Below are positions 8,530 through 16,867 of a stretch of DNA of 64,000 nt, piece after piece (the stretch's first letter is position 1; each line of letters begins with the position of its first letter). The notes below the pieces were generated by a model. It made no database searches, was not told where the DNA came from, and worked only from the letters and a program-made list of their open reading frames with translations. Source of the DNA: Paenibacillus xylanivorans (GTDB taxonomy: Bacteria > Bacillota > Bacilli > Paenibacillales > Paenibacillaceae); assembly GCF_001280595.1 (NCBI RefSeq), contig NZ_LITU01000050.1:239073-303072 (forward strand), in the 5' to 3' direction. The position numbers and the translations under genes were made by a program.

Positions 8530-9738
8530 ATGATAGTGAATGAACAGACAACAGGAAACAACAAGAAAATGACTTCGTACCTGGCACCTTTGGTTCAACA
8601 GATACCGCCATCCGGTATACGTAAATTTTTTGATTTGGTCGGCGACAACAAGGACATCATCACACTGGGTGTAGGTGAACCGGACTTTGTAACACCATGG
8701 CATATGCGTGAAGCTTGTGTATATTCACTCGAAAGAGGCATGACCAGTTATACTTCCAATGCGGGAATGCCTAAACTGAGGGAAGCCATTAGCGAGTATC
8801 TGGACACTCAGTTTGATACCAAGTATGATCCTAAGGATGAGATTATCGTTACCGTTGGTGGTAGTGAGGCCATTGATCTGGCATTGCGTGCATTAATCGT
8901 ACCTGGAGACGAGATTCTTATTCCCGAACCTTCGTATGTGGCATATTCTCCAATCGCTTCGATTGGTGGAGGTATACCGGTTGGTGTAGAAACGTATGCG
9001 AAGGATCAGTTTAAACTGACTGCCGAGGCGCTGGAAGCGGGAATTACACCGAAGTCCAAGGTGGTTATCTTATGTTATCCGAGTAATCCAACAGGTGCCA
9101 TTATGACCTATGAAGAATGGCTGCCTATTGCTGAAGTGATTAAAAAGCATGACCTGATCGTCATCGCGGATGAGATTTATGCAGAGCTGACGTATACGCA
9201 AAAACATGTTAGTTTCGCTTCAATTCCGGATATGAAGGAACGAACCATATTGGTTAGTGGGTTTTCCAAGGCTTTTGCGATGACCGGCTGGCGAATCGGG
9301 TATATGTGTGGACATCCTGAACTGATTGCAGCGATGCTCAAAATCCATCAATATACGGTGATGTGTGCACCTGCCATGGGACAGGTGGCTGCGCTTGAGG
9401 CATTGACAAACGGTTTGGGTGAGAAGGATAGAATGGTCGAATCCTATAATCAGCGCAGACGCCTTATCGTACAGGGTTTTCGGGAAATTGGACTGGACTG
9501 CCATGAACCTCAGGGAGCATTTTATGCATTTCCTAGTATCCAGAAGACAGGGCTGAGTTCAGATCTTTTTGCCGAACGCCTGCTAACGGAAAATAAAGTA
9601 GCGGCTGTTCCAGGTAATGTGTTCGGTCCACAAGGTGAAGGATTTCTTCGTTGTTCCTATGCAACATCCGTGACCCAATTGAATGAAGCATTGGAACGAA
9701 TCGGAAACTTTGTTTACAAGCTGCAAAAAGAGGGTTAA
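8530..9738 (+). CDS. alaT: Class I aminotransferase, AlaT-like
   Basis: A 402-residue fold-type I PLP enzyme. Family motifs are visible: LGVGEPDF near residue 45, CYPSNPTGA in the middle, IADEIYAEL, and the Schiff-base lysine K247 in SGFSKAFAMTGWRIG. Linkage to an AlaR-type regulator points to alanine transaminase (pyruvate/glutamate). Aspartate or aromatic amino acids are possible alternatives within this broad family. The start ATG follows AAAGGAAG; another ATG at 8523 closes after six codons. Confidence 0.88.
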   Translation: MIVNEQTTGNNKKMTSYLAPLVQQIPPSGIRKFFDLVGDNKDIITLGVGEPDFVTPWHMREACVYSLERGMTSYTSNAGMPKLREAISEYLDTQFDTKYDPKDEIIVTVGGSEAIDLALRALIVPGDEILIPEPSYVAYSPIASIGGGIPVGVETYAKDQFKLTAEALEAGITPKSKVVILCYPSNPTGAIMTYEEWLPIAEVIKKHDLIVIADEIYAELTYTQKHVSFASIPDMKERTILVSGFSKAFAMTGWRIGYMCGHPELIAAMLKIHQYTVMCAPAMGQVAALEALTNGLGEKDRMVESYNQRRRLIVQGFREIGLDCHEPQGAFYAFPSIQKTGLSSDLFAERLLTENKVAAVPGNVFGPQGEGFLRCSYATSVTQLNEALERIGNFVYKLQKEG

Positions 9739-9883
9739 TAGGGATTAGAAGCTTAAAACAATTGTGAACATTCTTCAAACTAGAAAAAAATAACTTTCTT
9801 TTACAAAATATTGTGATATAATTTCAATTTGAAATATGTTTTTCTTGTATTTGGAAACTAATTTTTCCAAGGAGGGGTTGGCT

Positions 9884-10150
9884 TTGTTTTGTGTTGAATA
9901 TGATTTACCGACTAATCGTGGGCATTATTTGGCAGAAGGCGATCATGGCGACCGATGGTCGGTGAAACCGGATCACGCATCTTTGCATAACGTTTCCTTG
10001 GAAGATGAGATCCATATGCTACGCCGCAAGATGGAACAGATATTCCTTGAAGAGAAATCATTCACATCCGATATTGTAATTGAAATTAGCAGCTTGCTAG
10101 ATTTGAAGATTAATGAATACATGAAGGCTAATCCGATTAAAGGAAAATAA
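9884..10150 (+). CDS. Spo0E-like aspartyl-phosphate phosphatase
   Basis: An 88-residue protein whose C-terminal half carries the Spo0E-family two-helix pattern: IHMLRRKMEQIF, then ISSLLDLKINEYM, matching the SxxLD signature. Such proteins dephosphorylate Spo0A~P and delay sporulation. The N-terminal 40 residues are an extension beyond the minimal domain. The TTG at 9884 is preferred because AAGGAGG is correctly spaced before it; an upstream ATG at 9836 would place the ribosome site inside the coding sequence. A TATAAT box lies near 9817 but I see no good -35 element. Confidence 0.75.
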   Translation: MFCVEYDLPTNRGHYLAEGDHGDRWSVKPDHASLHNVSLEDEIHMLRRKMEQIFLEEKSFTSDIVIEISSLLDLKINEYMKANPIKGK

Positions 10151-10188
10151 TTTTTCGTTGTATCGAAACGTTACGTATGCAATTCGAA

Positions 10189-10214
10189 GAAGACCCGGTA
10201 GGGGTCTTTTTTTT
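10189..10214 (+). terminator. Terminator of the Spo0E-like gene
   Basis: Arms agaccc (10191-10196) and gggtct (10202-10207) followed by an uninterrupted T run. Confidence 0.9.
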
Positions 10215-10309
10215 GATTTATGAACAGTTTGCTTCGGATAAGCAGGGTTATTTTTTTGCGTGGAACAATTGTGATATATTGTACATAGGAGACTAAAGGG
10301 GGAACTGGA

Positions 10310-10861
10310 ATGAAGAGATTTTGGGGGCTTACCGCAATTATTTCTATGATTTTTCTGCTTGCTGGTTGTGGCGGTAAGGACGGGTTTACCATTTTTTTTA
10401 TTGACAACCAAGGAAATCCATCCGTGATCTCGGAGCAGTTGCAAGCTAATTTGCAGCAAAAGTTGGGCGAGGAGCCCAAGGTGGAGGTTATCACCAGTGC
10501 GATGTATGATGTTCAGAAAATTATGGTAGAGTATGCAGCTGGTGGACATGATATTTTTATTTTGCCTGAGGCTGATATGAAGCAGTACGGAAGTAACGGC
10601 TCCAATATTCCGCTTGATGATACATTTGATCCGGAGAAGTATAAGCGCGGTGTATTTGAAGGCGGGGTTCTGGTGGAGAAGGGTGAAGGAGATGACGGTT
10701 CAGATATCAAGACAGAATCACATCTCTATGGCATTCCGCTGGAAGACATGCAAATGTTTAAAGATGTAGATTATGCTGCGCAAAATCTGTTTGCTACCAT
10801 TCCAGTTTCAGCGTCCAATGTCGAAGAATCCAAGAAAGTGCTGAAGGCGCTGACAGAGTAA
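10310..10861 (+). CDS. Lipoprotein of unknown function
   Basis: A 183-residue protein with a clear lipoprotein signal (MKRF, hydrophobic core, lipobox LAGC, Cys20). The mature part has alternating strands and helices (FTIFFIDNQGNPSV, VEVITSAMYDVQKIMVEYAAGGHDIFILPE) reminiscent of one lobe of a periplasmic-binding-protein fold, and it ends in a helix. It is far too short for a full solute-binding protein and no transporter genes adjoin it. The ATG follows GGGGGAACTGG. I do not recognise the family. A TTG-started cobU-like gene begins 37 bases downstream. Confidence 0.7.
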   Translation: MKRFWGLTAIISMIFLLAGCGGKDGFTIFFIDNQGNPSVISEQLQANLQQKLGEEPKVEVITSAMYDVQKIMVEYAAGGHDIFILPEADMKQYGSNGSNIPLDDTFDPEKYKRGVFEGGVLVEKGEGDDGSDIKTESHLYGIPLEDMQMFKDVDYAAQNLFATIPVSASNVEESKKVLKALTE

Positions 10862-10898
10862 ATGCAATCTAGTATGGCTACTGAAGGAGGGGAGCGGA

Positions 10899-11435
10899 TT
10901 GCTAATTACGGTCACAGGCGGCATAGGCAGTGGTAAAACCCGATTTGCGCTTGGATACGCAGCCCGGATTAGCCGGGAAGGCATCTATTTATCCACTGGT
11001 GATCATGATCCCGTGATTCCCGAATTACCATCCGCTCATTATCGTGCCATCCAGGCTGGAAACGGTCAGCACCTGACGGAGGTGCTTCACCAGATTAATC
11101 GAGAGTCCAATCTCTTCCTCGCAGATCAGCGAATCGTTATTGTGGATAGTCTGACAGCATGGATGGCAGCAGGGTTCAGGGCAAGTGATGATCTGGATCA
11201 GCAGCGTTCTGAGACACAGTTGTTGCTGGACGCCCTTCTGTCTTACCAGGGAAAGCTGCTCGTGATTACCAATGAAATGCACGGTTCTTTGTATCCTTCA
11301 GAGGAAGAACGAATTTTTGCGGCAAGAATGGCGTCGGTTAACCGGGCATTGCAGGCGCATTCGGAACAGATGTATCTGTTGATATCTGGTTTAGCTGTTG
11401 ATCTCAAAGATCGAGGGCTTCGATATGAAGATTAG
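10899..11435 (+). CDS. cobU: CobU-like adenosylcobinamide kinase/guanylyltransferase
   Basis: A 178-residue P-loop protein of the CobU/CobP family. The P-loop GGIGSGKTRFA is at residues 7-17, followed by IVIVDSLTAWMA (Walker B-like) and the family's NE motif (VITNEMHGSLYPSEEER, with ARMASVNRAL after it). CobU phosphorylates adenosylcobinamide and transfers GMP to it in nucleotide-loop assembly of cobalamin. No other cob genes lie beside it apart from the PduO-type adenosyltransferase 1 kb away. The usual GxxxSGKS is GxGSGKT here and the histidine of the guanylylation site is not obvious, so activity may be kinase only. The start TTG follows AAGGAGG. Confidence 0.75.
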   Translation: MLITVTGGIGSGKTRFALGYAARISREGIYLSTGDHDPVIPELPSAHYRAIQAGNGQHLTEVLHQINRESNLFLADQRIVIVDSLTAWMAAGFRASDDLDQQRSETQLLLDALLSYQGKLLVITNEMHGSLYPSEEERIFAARMASVNRALQAHSEQMYLLISGLAVDLKDRGLRYED

Positions 11436-11470
11436 CATTTTATAACATTAAACGATAGACGAGCCTAAAG

Positions 11471-11510
11471 AAGCCTCCGTCACCACAAATGGTGGTGCGG
11501 AGGCTTTATT
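11471..11510. terminator. Bidirectional terminator, cobU / dedA
   Basis: Nearly perfect 15-base arms (aagcctccg...cggaggctt) with an AAAT loop between two convergent genes and T-rich sequence on the right. Confidence 0.9.
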
Positions 11511-11540
11511 TTATGACAAAAGCTATGCGTGTAAATCTCT

Positions 11541-12152
11541 TTATTTCCGAGTTTTATTTCGTCTGATCCACCAGATTATACAGCCCACAACAATAATCGC
11601 CAGAAGTACATATACGACCAGGGAGTACACGTCCATAAAGTGCAGGATACTCTCCCATGAAGCACCAAGCGCCGCACCAACCGAGACGAGAATAATATTC
11701 CAGGCGAGTGTTCCAATGGTTGTGAAAAGCAGGAATAAACCAAATTTCATGTTGGACATGCCGGCAGGAATCGAGATCAGGCTGCGAACTAGGGGAACCA
11801 TGCGACAGAATAGTACGGTCCACATTCCATATTTGTCAAACCATGCATCGACACGGTGGATATCTTCTTTTTTGATCCGCAGAATATGACCCCAACGTTC
11901 TACAATCTTCTCCAGTCGATTGACATCAATCAGCAGTCCGATCCCATACAGAATGACAGCACCAAGCACAGAACCAATGGTAGCCGCAATAATGACGCCA
12001 GGAAGGGTTAGGCTGGTGTAGGTGGTCATGAAGCCGCCAAATGGTAATATGATTTCGGAGGGGATGGGGGGGAATACGTTTTCAAGAGCAATAATAAGTG
12101 CAATGCCTATGTAGCCGTATTGTTCCATGAAATCGGTTATCCAGTTTTGCAT
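11541..12152 (-). CDS. DedA-family membrane protein
   Basis: A 203-residue DedA/SNARE-associated family protein, now linked to undecaprenyl-phosphate and phospholipid recycling across the membrane. Visible features: an N-terminal amphipathic segment, the ENVFPPIPSEIILPFGG motif, the charged loop with R-x-V-P (CRMVPLVRSLISIPAG) characteristic of the family, and terminal hydrophobic helices ending in RRNKTRK. The ATG at 12152 follows AGAGGAG; a longer in-frame extension upstream lacks a ribosome site. Confidence 0.88.
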   Translation of the reverse strand: MQNWITDFMEQYGYIGIALIIALENVFPPIPSEIILPFGGFMTTYTSLTLPGVIIAATIGSVLGAVILYGIGLLIDVNRLEKIVERWGHILRIKKEDIHRVDAWFDKYGMWTVLFCRMVPLVRSLISIPAGMSNMKFGLFLLFTTIGTLAWNIILVSVGAALGASWESILHFMDVYSLVVYVLLAIIVVGCIIWWIRRNKTRK

Positions 12153-12378
12153 AATCGTCTCCTCTACTTTTGGTTTGCAAGAATTTGGCGTATACTCGGC
12201 AGAGTACGCCAACTCATATATACGTATGAAGGATCTCACTGGTTTCTGAAAATAATAGCATTCCCGTATTCATAGCAGGTCAAGTATACTGATTAAGTTA
12301 AACTCAAGAAGGGCATGCATTTATATTTAACCCCAGCGTTCTACCATGCGAATGATATTAACAATAGGAGGGATTACA

Positions 12379-12960
12379 ATGGGCATATATACACGAACAG
12401 GTGACGAGGGACAGACCTCAGTCATTGGAGGGCGGGTCATCAAGGACGATGACCGGGTTGAAGCTTACGGGACAATTGATGAGCTGAATTGTTTTGTTGG
12501 GCAGGCCATCAGTTTTATTGATCAGGCGAATGGGGAATTTGAAGATCTGCGTGAACACTTGCTCGAAATTCAGCAAGAATTGTTTGATTGCGGGTCCGAT
12601 CTGGCCTTTGTAAAAATCAGCGAAACCAAATATAAAGTGCGGGATGAGATGGCCACCCGGCTTGAGCAATGGATTGATCAGTATGATGAGGAAAATCCGA
12701 AGGTAGAACGGTTTATTTTGCCTGGGGGTAGTCTGCTCTCTTCCACATTGCATGTCTGCCGTACAGTATGTCGCCGTGCTGAGCGCCGCGCCGTAACACT
12801 CGGACAGCATACGGATATCAACCCTTCTGTGCGACGATATTTGAATCGTCTGTCTGATTATTTCTTCGTTGTTGCACGGACTGCCAATGCGAGACAACAG
12901 GTAGCGGACATTGAATATGTGCGGAGCAAAAAAGTATTCCGCCGCAAAGACAAAGAATGA
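12379..12960 (+). CDS. pduO: PduO-type corrinoid adenosyltransferase
   Basis: A 193-residue ATP:cob(I)alamin adenosyltransferase. It opens with the family N-terminal ATP loop MGIYTRTGDEGQTSV and has the DExN-type segment (YGTIDELNCFVG) and the C-terminal arginine-rich helices (CRTVCRRAERRAV, RRYLNRLSDYFFVVAR). It converts cob(I)alamin to adenosylcobalamin. The start at 12379 follows AGGAGG; an upstream in-frame ATG at 12346 lacks a site. It overlaps the following pseudouridine-synthase gene by four bases (ATGA). Confidence 0.92.
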   Translation: MGIYTRTGDEGQTSVIGGRVIKDDDRVEAYGTIDELNCFVGQAISFIDQANGEFEDLREHLLEIQQELFDCGSDLAFVKISETKYKVRDEMATRLEQWIDQYDEENPKVERFILPGGSLLSSTLHVCRTVCRRAERRAVTLGQHTDINPSVRRYLNRLSDYFFVVARTANARQQVADIEYVRSKKVFRRKDKE

Positions 12961-13940
12961 GCGGTTATTATTCACCACTTACTTACACCGTTCCCGAACA
13001 TGAAGATGGCTGGCTGCTGAAGACCGTGCTCCAACGCCGCCTGCAGGTTTCGCGCAAGCTTCTGTCGAGACTCAAACTCACGGAGCAGGGAATTATGTTA
13101 AATGGCGAACGGGTATACATCAGCGTCAAAGTTAGCGCAGGGGACGTCCTGGAAGTCCGAATGGAACAGGAAGAGTCGGATGATATTTTACCTGAGCCGA
13201 TTCCCTTTACGATACTATATGAAGACGAGCACTTGCTTATCGTGAACAAGGATTCCGGTGTCATTGTACATCCAACACATGGGCATTACACAGGTACATT
13301 GGCAAACGGAGTTGTCCATTATTGGAAGTCCAAAGGCGAGCGTTTCCGCTTCAGACCGATTCATCGACTGGATCAGGAAACTTCGGGTGTGCTGGCAATC
13401 GCGAAAAATCCATATGTGCATCAGCATGTGTCGGAACAGATGATCGCAGGAACGGTGGAGAAAAAGTATATTGCCTTTGTGCACGGTAGTCCTGCCCAAG
13501 AAGAGGGGGCCATCGATGGCCCGATCGATCGTGATCCCGAGGAGCCGCATCGTCGAATCGTTACACCTGACGGGTATGTGGCAAGAACGTTATATACGAC
13601 TGTAGCCCGATGGGCGGGTGGCAGCGCTAGTGCGGTGAACCTGAAGCTGGAGAGCGGCAGAACCCATCAAATACGGGTACATATGACATCGATCGGCTGC
13701 CCGTTAATTGGGGATCGGATGTATAAGACCCTTCCCGTGCATGAGATCGATGAACAGACCATGGCTGTTCGGGAGGAACGAGACACTTGGATTGCACGTC
13801 AGGCATTGCATGCATGCGAGCTATCGTTTGACCATCCCATTTTGCACAATCGGATGACGTTCCATGCCCCTTTGCCCGCTGATATGGCGGCATTGGAGGC
13901 ACGCCTGGATGTTGAGGCATCTCCCAGAGAAGCGTTGTAA
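12957..13940 (+). CDS. RluA-family pseudouridine synthase
   Basis: A 327-residue RNA pseudouridine synthase. The catalytic motif HRLDQETSG carries the nucleophilic D139. An N-terminal S4-like RNA-binding region (about 15-70) precedes it, and further motifs KKYIAFVHG and SGRTHQIRVHM match RluA/RluD/RsuA-type enzymes. The target site in rRNA or tRNA cannot be assigned. It is translationally coupled to the adenosyltransferase gene by an ATGA overlap, an apparently non-functional pairing. Confidence 0.92.
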   Translation: MSGYYSPLTYTVPEHEDGWLLKTVLQRRLQVSRKLLSRLKLTEQGIMLNGERVYISVKVSAGDVLEVRMEQEESDDILPEPIPFTILYEDEHLLIVNKDSGVIVHPTHGHYTGTLANGVVHYWKSKGERFRFRPIHRLDQETSGVLAIAKNPYVHQHVSEQMIAGTVEKKYIAFVHGSPAQEEGAIDGPIDRDPEEPHRRIVTPDGYVARTLYTTVARWAGGSASAVNLKLESGRTHQIRVHMTSIGCPLIGDRMYKTLPVHEIDEQTMAVREERDTWIARQALHACELSFDHPILHNRMTFHAPLPADMAALEARLDVEASPREAL

Positions 13941-14072
13941 AATACTGTGAATCGGCCTGTGATTTGCGCTGTGTGTAGCATCTCAGTGCACGGTGCCCTG
14001 CTGTCTATCAATGGTTTTAGATAGATGAACCTATGTGAGTGATGCAACCGCACCCGAACAAAATGCCGTAGG

Positions 14073-14120
14073 CTAAGGTCTTAAGGTCTTAAGGTCTTAA
14101 GGTTTTTATGTTTTAAGGTT
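14073..14120 (+). repeat. Short tandem repeat (taaggtct unit)
   Basis: Three consecutive copies of an 8-base unit around aaggtctt (14077-14102), followed by degenerate aaggttttt copies. It lies in the 353-base gap between the pseudouridine synthase gene and the ArsC-fold gene. It is too short and too dense to be a CRISPR array; slippage-prone repeats like this can vary between strains. Confidence 0.7.
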
Positions 14121-14189
14121 TTTGAACCTAAAATGATATAGCCAAATGTACTTTTTTCTCATTGGCACAAAGGTTTAAAATTACAGTGC

Positions 14190-14275
14190 GATGGTATCGG
14201 TTTGGAGCGACTTTTGGATTTGCGAAGCAAACCAAGGGAAGCGAGAAATCGAAACCGGAGCACCACCGGAGCAGC
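14190..14275 (+). other. Repeat-like structured leader before the ArsC-fold gene
   Basis: This stretch has unusual composition compared with its flanks: two nested pairings (ggtttg...caaacc around 14199-14233, with tttgc-gaa-gcaaa at its tip) followed by direct repeats of ccggagcacc. It ends just before the ribosome site of the downstream gene. It resembles short extragenic repeats seen near Paenibacillus genes, but this could not be tested here. Confidence 0.4.
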
Positions 14276-14293
14276 ATAGGAGGACTAATAACG

Positions 14294-14659
14294 ATGAGTG
14301 ATCTGAAAGTATATCAATATGCCAAATGCGGCACTTGCCGCAAAGCGGTAAAATGGCTGGAAGCTCAGGGGCATGAGCCGGAGCTAATCCCTATTTTCGA
14401 CACACCGCCATCCGAAGCGGAATTGACCGACTTGATTCAGAAGAGCGGACTTGAAGTGAAGAAGTTCTTCAATACGAGTGGAGAAGTATACAAGGAGCAG
14501 CAGTTAAAGGACAAGCTACCAGGGTTGTCTTCAGAAGAGCAGATTCGTTTGCTGGCTTCCAATGGTCGCCTGATCAAACGTCCAATCGTTACGGATGGTC
14601 ACAAAGTGACCGTAGGATTTAAGGAAGACATGTATGAGCAAGAATGGAACAATGCGTAA
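14294..14659 (+). CDS. ArsC/Spx-fold reductase-like protein (YusI/MgsR type)
   Basis: A 121-residue thioredoxin-fold protein of the arsenate reductase/Spx family. The redox pair C12-G-T-C15 is in YAKCGTCRKAVKWL, and the conserved LIKRPIV segment is present near residue 98. Length and the CxxC fit YusI-type proteins, whose substrate is unknown, as well as Spx/MgsR-like regulators that bind RNA polymerase; this sequence lacks the long tail of true Spx. No arsenic-resistance genes adjoin it. The ATG follows AGGAGGA; a longer frame upstream runs through the repeat-like leader and is not favoured. Confidence 0.85.
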   Translation: MSDLKVYQYAKCGTCRKAVKWLEAQGHEPELIPIFDTPPSEAELTDLIQKSGLEVKKFFNTSGEVYKEQQLKDKLPGLSSEEQIRLLASNGRLIKRPIVTDGHKVTVGFKEDMYEQEWNNA

Positions 14660-14708
14660 ATTATAAATGAATGATTTCATTGATTGTTAAATGAACCAAG
14701 GTGAAAAA

Positions 14709-14740
14709 GGCTCTGAATGTTCAAATTTCAGGGCTTTTTT
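14709..14740 (+). terminator. Terminator of the ArsC-fold gene
   Basis: Arms ggctctgaa and ttcagggc with an 8-base loop, followed by six T residues. Confidence 0.85.
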
Positions 14741-14765
14741 GGCTGGTCGATCCTTGGCGGAACTA

Positions 14766-14774
14766 TGCTATAAT
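14766..14774 (+). promoter_or_regulatory. Extended -10 promoter for the exonuclease gene
   Basis: TGCTATAAT (TG at 14766, TATAAT at 14769-14774) is an extended -10 element about 58 bases before the GTG start. No good -35 is visible at the right distance. Confidence 0.5.
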
Positions 14775-14832
14775 GATAGAATTAGTTCGATATTTTATTT
14801 GCTAGATACAGGATAGGAGAGAATAATTTCAA

Positions 14833-15726
14833 GTGAATCAACGTAATGAACCTACTTTGTTGCTGGTAGATGGTATGGCGGTGTTGTTCCGTGCATTCTA
14901 TGCAACATCTGCAAGCGGATATATCAGACGTACAAAGGCAGGCGTGCCAACCAACGCAGTATACGGATTTATCCGTTATTTCTGGGATGCGGTTCAGACC
15001 TTTGGGCCAAGTCATGTCGTATGCTGCTGGGATATGGGGGGCAAGACGTTTCGCGGTGAAGAGTATGCGGCTTACAAGGGAAACCGTCCGGAAGCTCCGG
15101 GTGATCTGATTCCTCAGTTTGCTCTAATTCGTGAAGTGATGGATAGTTTGGGCATTCCGAATATTGGCGCTCAAGGATATGAAGCTGATGATTGCATCGG
15201 TACACTTGCCAAGTACTACACCGAGCAGACGGATATGAACGTGATGGTACTTACGGGTGATCACGATATGTTGCAACTGATCGATGACCGCACAAGCATT
15301 ATTATTATGAAAAAAGGTCATGGCAATTACATGGTGTATACGCCTGAATCTCTAATGACGGAGAAACAACTGACACCTCGACAAGTGATTGACATGAAAG
15401 GTCTGATGGGCGATGCCAGTGACAATTATCCTGGGGTACGGGGCATTGGGGAGAAGACGGCTTTGAAGCTTGTGCAGGAGTTTGGCTCCATTGAAGGTAT
15501 TTTGGACAATATGGATAAACTTACCCCTTCAGTACGTAACAAGATTGAGAATGATCTCGACATGCTTCATCTGTCCCGCAAACTGGCAGAGATTCACTGT
15601 GCTGTTCCGGTAGCTTGTGCACTGGATGTATGTGAATTGCGTCTTGATCCGGATATGGTGATGGACAAGTTCGAACAACTTGAGATGAAGAGCCTGGGCT
15701 CTTGGATGGGAGTGGCAATAGGGTGA
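14833..15726 (+). CDS. ypcP: 5'-3' exonuclease, YpcP type
   Basis: A 297-residue FEN-family nuclease corresponding to the stand-alone 5'-3' exonuclease domain of DNA polymerase I. The N-terminal LLLVDGMAVLFRAFYA, the acidic cluster GYEADDCIGTLA and LTGDHDMLQL, and the helix-hairpin-helix GLMGDASDNYPGVRGIGEKTA are all present, giving the Asp residues for two-metal catalysis. It probably removes RNA primers or flaps. The length matches B. subtilis YpcP. The start is GTG after AGGAGAG. Its stop overlaps the GTG start proposed for the next gene (GTGA). Confidence 0.92.
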   Translation: MNQRNEPTLLLVDGMAVLFRAFYATSASGYIRRTKAGVPTNAVYGFIRYFWDAVQTFGPSHVVCCWDMGGKTFRGEEYAAYKGNRPEAPGDLIPQFALIREVMDSLGIPNIGAQGYEADDCIGTLAKYYTEQTDMNVMVLTGDHDMLQLIDDRTSIIIMKKGHGNYMVYTPESLMTEKQLTPRQVIDMKGLMGDASDNYPGVRGIGEKTALKLVQEFGSIEGILDNMDKLTPSVRNKIENDLDMLHLSRKLAEIHCAVPVACALDVCELRLDPDMVMDKFEQLEMKSLGSWMGVAIG

Positions 15727-16838
15727 GTAGCATGCAGACAAAACGGACGGGCAAAAAGTGGTGGACAGGGGCTATGGCCCTCGTCCTTGCTTTGCCTGTA
15801 ATCCTTTCAGGAGCGGTGAGTGCTCCACAGACAGCAGATGCCAAAGCGGCAATTAGCACCAAGGTACAGAAAGTAAAAGCAGCAGGACGAAGTTTTACCG
15901 TTCAGACGGTTAGTATTCCCAAGGGTACACCAGTTACCGTAGGATTAGCGAAGAAGCAGGTTGGTCAGACCGCAACATTACCTTCGATTGTTAAGGCATA
16001 TGGCGCGCAAGCGGCCATTAACGGAGCGTTTTTTGAAGCTTATAACGGAGCTCCAGATCCATACGGCATGTTAATAGCAAACGGTAAAGTTATACATATT
16101 GGAAGATACGGAACAACGATTGGATTTAAGGAAGACGGCTCAGCCATCATGGATTCGCTTCAAGTGAGCCTGACAGGTAAAGTAACAGATACAGAAGGAA
16201 AATCACGCAGTTGGTATGCGACCTTTATTAACCGAACACCTTCCGCGAATGCGAGTATTACGATGTTATACACACCAGAGCGGGGATCTACAGTCGGGTT
16301 CAAAGGGGGGACGGCGGTTGTGATGGAGAAAGGGATTGTCACCAAGAAAGTACCCAATACCAATGTAGCCATTCCGAAGAATGGCTCGGTGCTGGTCTTC
16401 ACGGGGAATCAGAAATCTTCGTCGGACCGCTTCACCGTTGGATCAACTGTAGAGATGAATTATAAATACACCAATGCAGCAGGTAAGGAGATTCCTTGGC
16501 AAGATGTAGTCACCGCTGTGGGCGCAGGTCCACGTCTGGTGAAAGACGGCAAAGTTGCCGTAAATCCAGCGAGTGAGGGCTTCAAGGATACCAAAATTCT
16601 CAACGCCTCAGGCGCAAGAAGCGGTATAGCCATTATGGCAGACGGTTCGGTTATGCTGGCTACCGTTTCGGGAGCGACGATCAAGGAATGGGCTGCTGTC
16701 ATGCAGAAGCTCGGTGCCAAGCAGGCAATGAATCTGGATGGTGGTGCATCTTCAGGCATGTATGCGGGCGGCAAAATGCTTACTTCCCCTGGCCGCTTGT
16801 TAAGTAATACGCTAGTTTTTGGTGGCTCTGTTCGTTAA
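15723..16838 (+). CDS. Secreted phosphodiester glycosidase-family protein (NAGPA domain)
   Basis: A 371-residue exported protein. After KRTGKKWW comes a hydrophobic signal segment and an AxA-type cleavage site near TADAKA. The rest is a DUF2233/NAGPA domain, the fold of the mammalian enzyme that removes GlcNAc from mannose-6-phosphate. Signature parts are AINGAFFEAYNGAPDPYGMLI, TAVGAGPRLVKDG and the C-terminal MNLDGGASSGMY. Bacterial members act on wall or exopolysaccharide phosphodiesters, mostly by inference. I took GTG 15723, which overlaps the previous stop, as start; ATG 15732 is an alternative. A truncated protein with the same DGG motif lies at the right edge of the window. Confidence 0.82.
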   Translation: MSSMQTKRTGKKWWTGAMALVLALPVILSGAVSAPQTADAKAAISTKVQKVKAAGRSFTVQTVSIPKGTPVTVGLAKKQVGQTATLPSIVKAYGAQAAINGAFFEAYNGAPDPYGMLIANGKVIHIGRYGTTIGFKEDGSAIMDSLQVSLTGKVTDTEGKSRSWYATFINRTPSANASITMLYTPERGSTVGFKGGTAVVMEKGIVTKKVPNTNVAIPKNGSVLVFTGNQKSSSDRFTVGSTVEMNYKYTNAAGKEIPWQDVVTAVGAGPRLVKDGKVAVNPASEGFKDTKILNASGARSGIAIMADGSVMLATVSGATIKEWAAVMQKLGAKQAMNLDGGASSGMYAGGKMLTSPGRLLSNTLVFGGSVR

Positions 16839-16867
16839 AAGAAAGCTAATATGGGAGGTAGAATCAG

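Noticed and set aside
14073..14120. Tandem octamers considered as a mini CRISPR
   Set aside because: Repeat units are contiguous with no spacers and no cas genes are nearby.
14294..14659. Arsenate reductase function
   Set aside because: No arsenic-resistance neighbours, and the CxxC pattern fits YusI/Spx-type proteins better.
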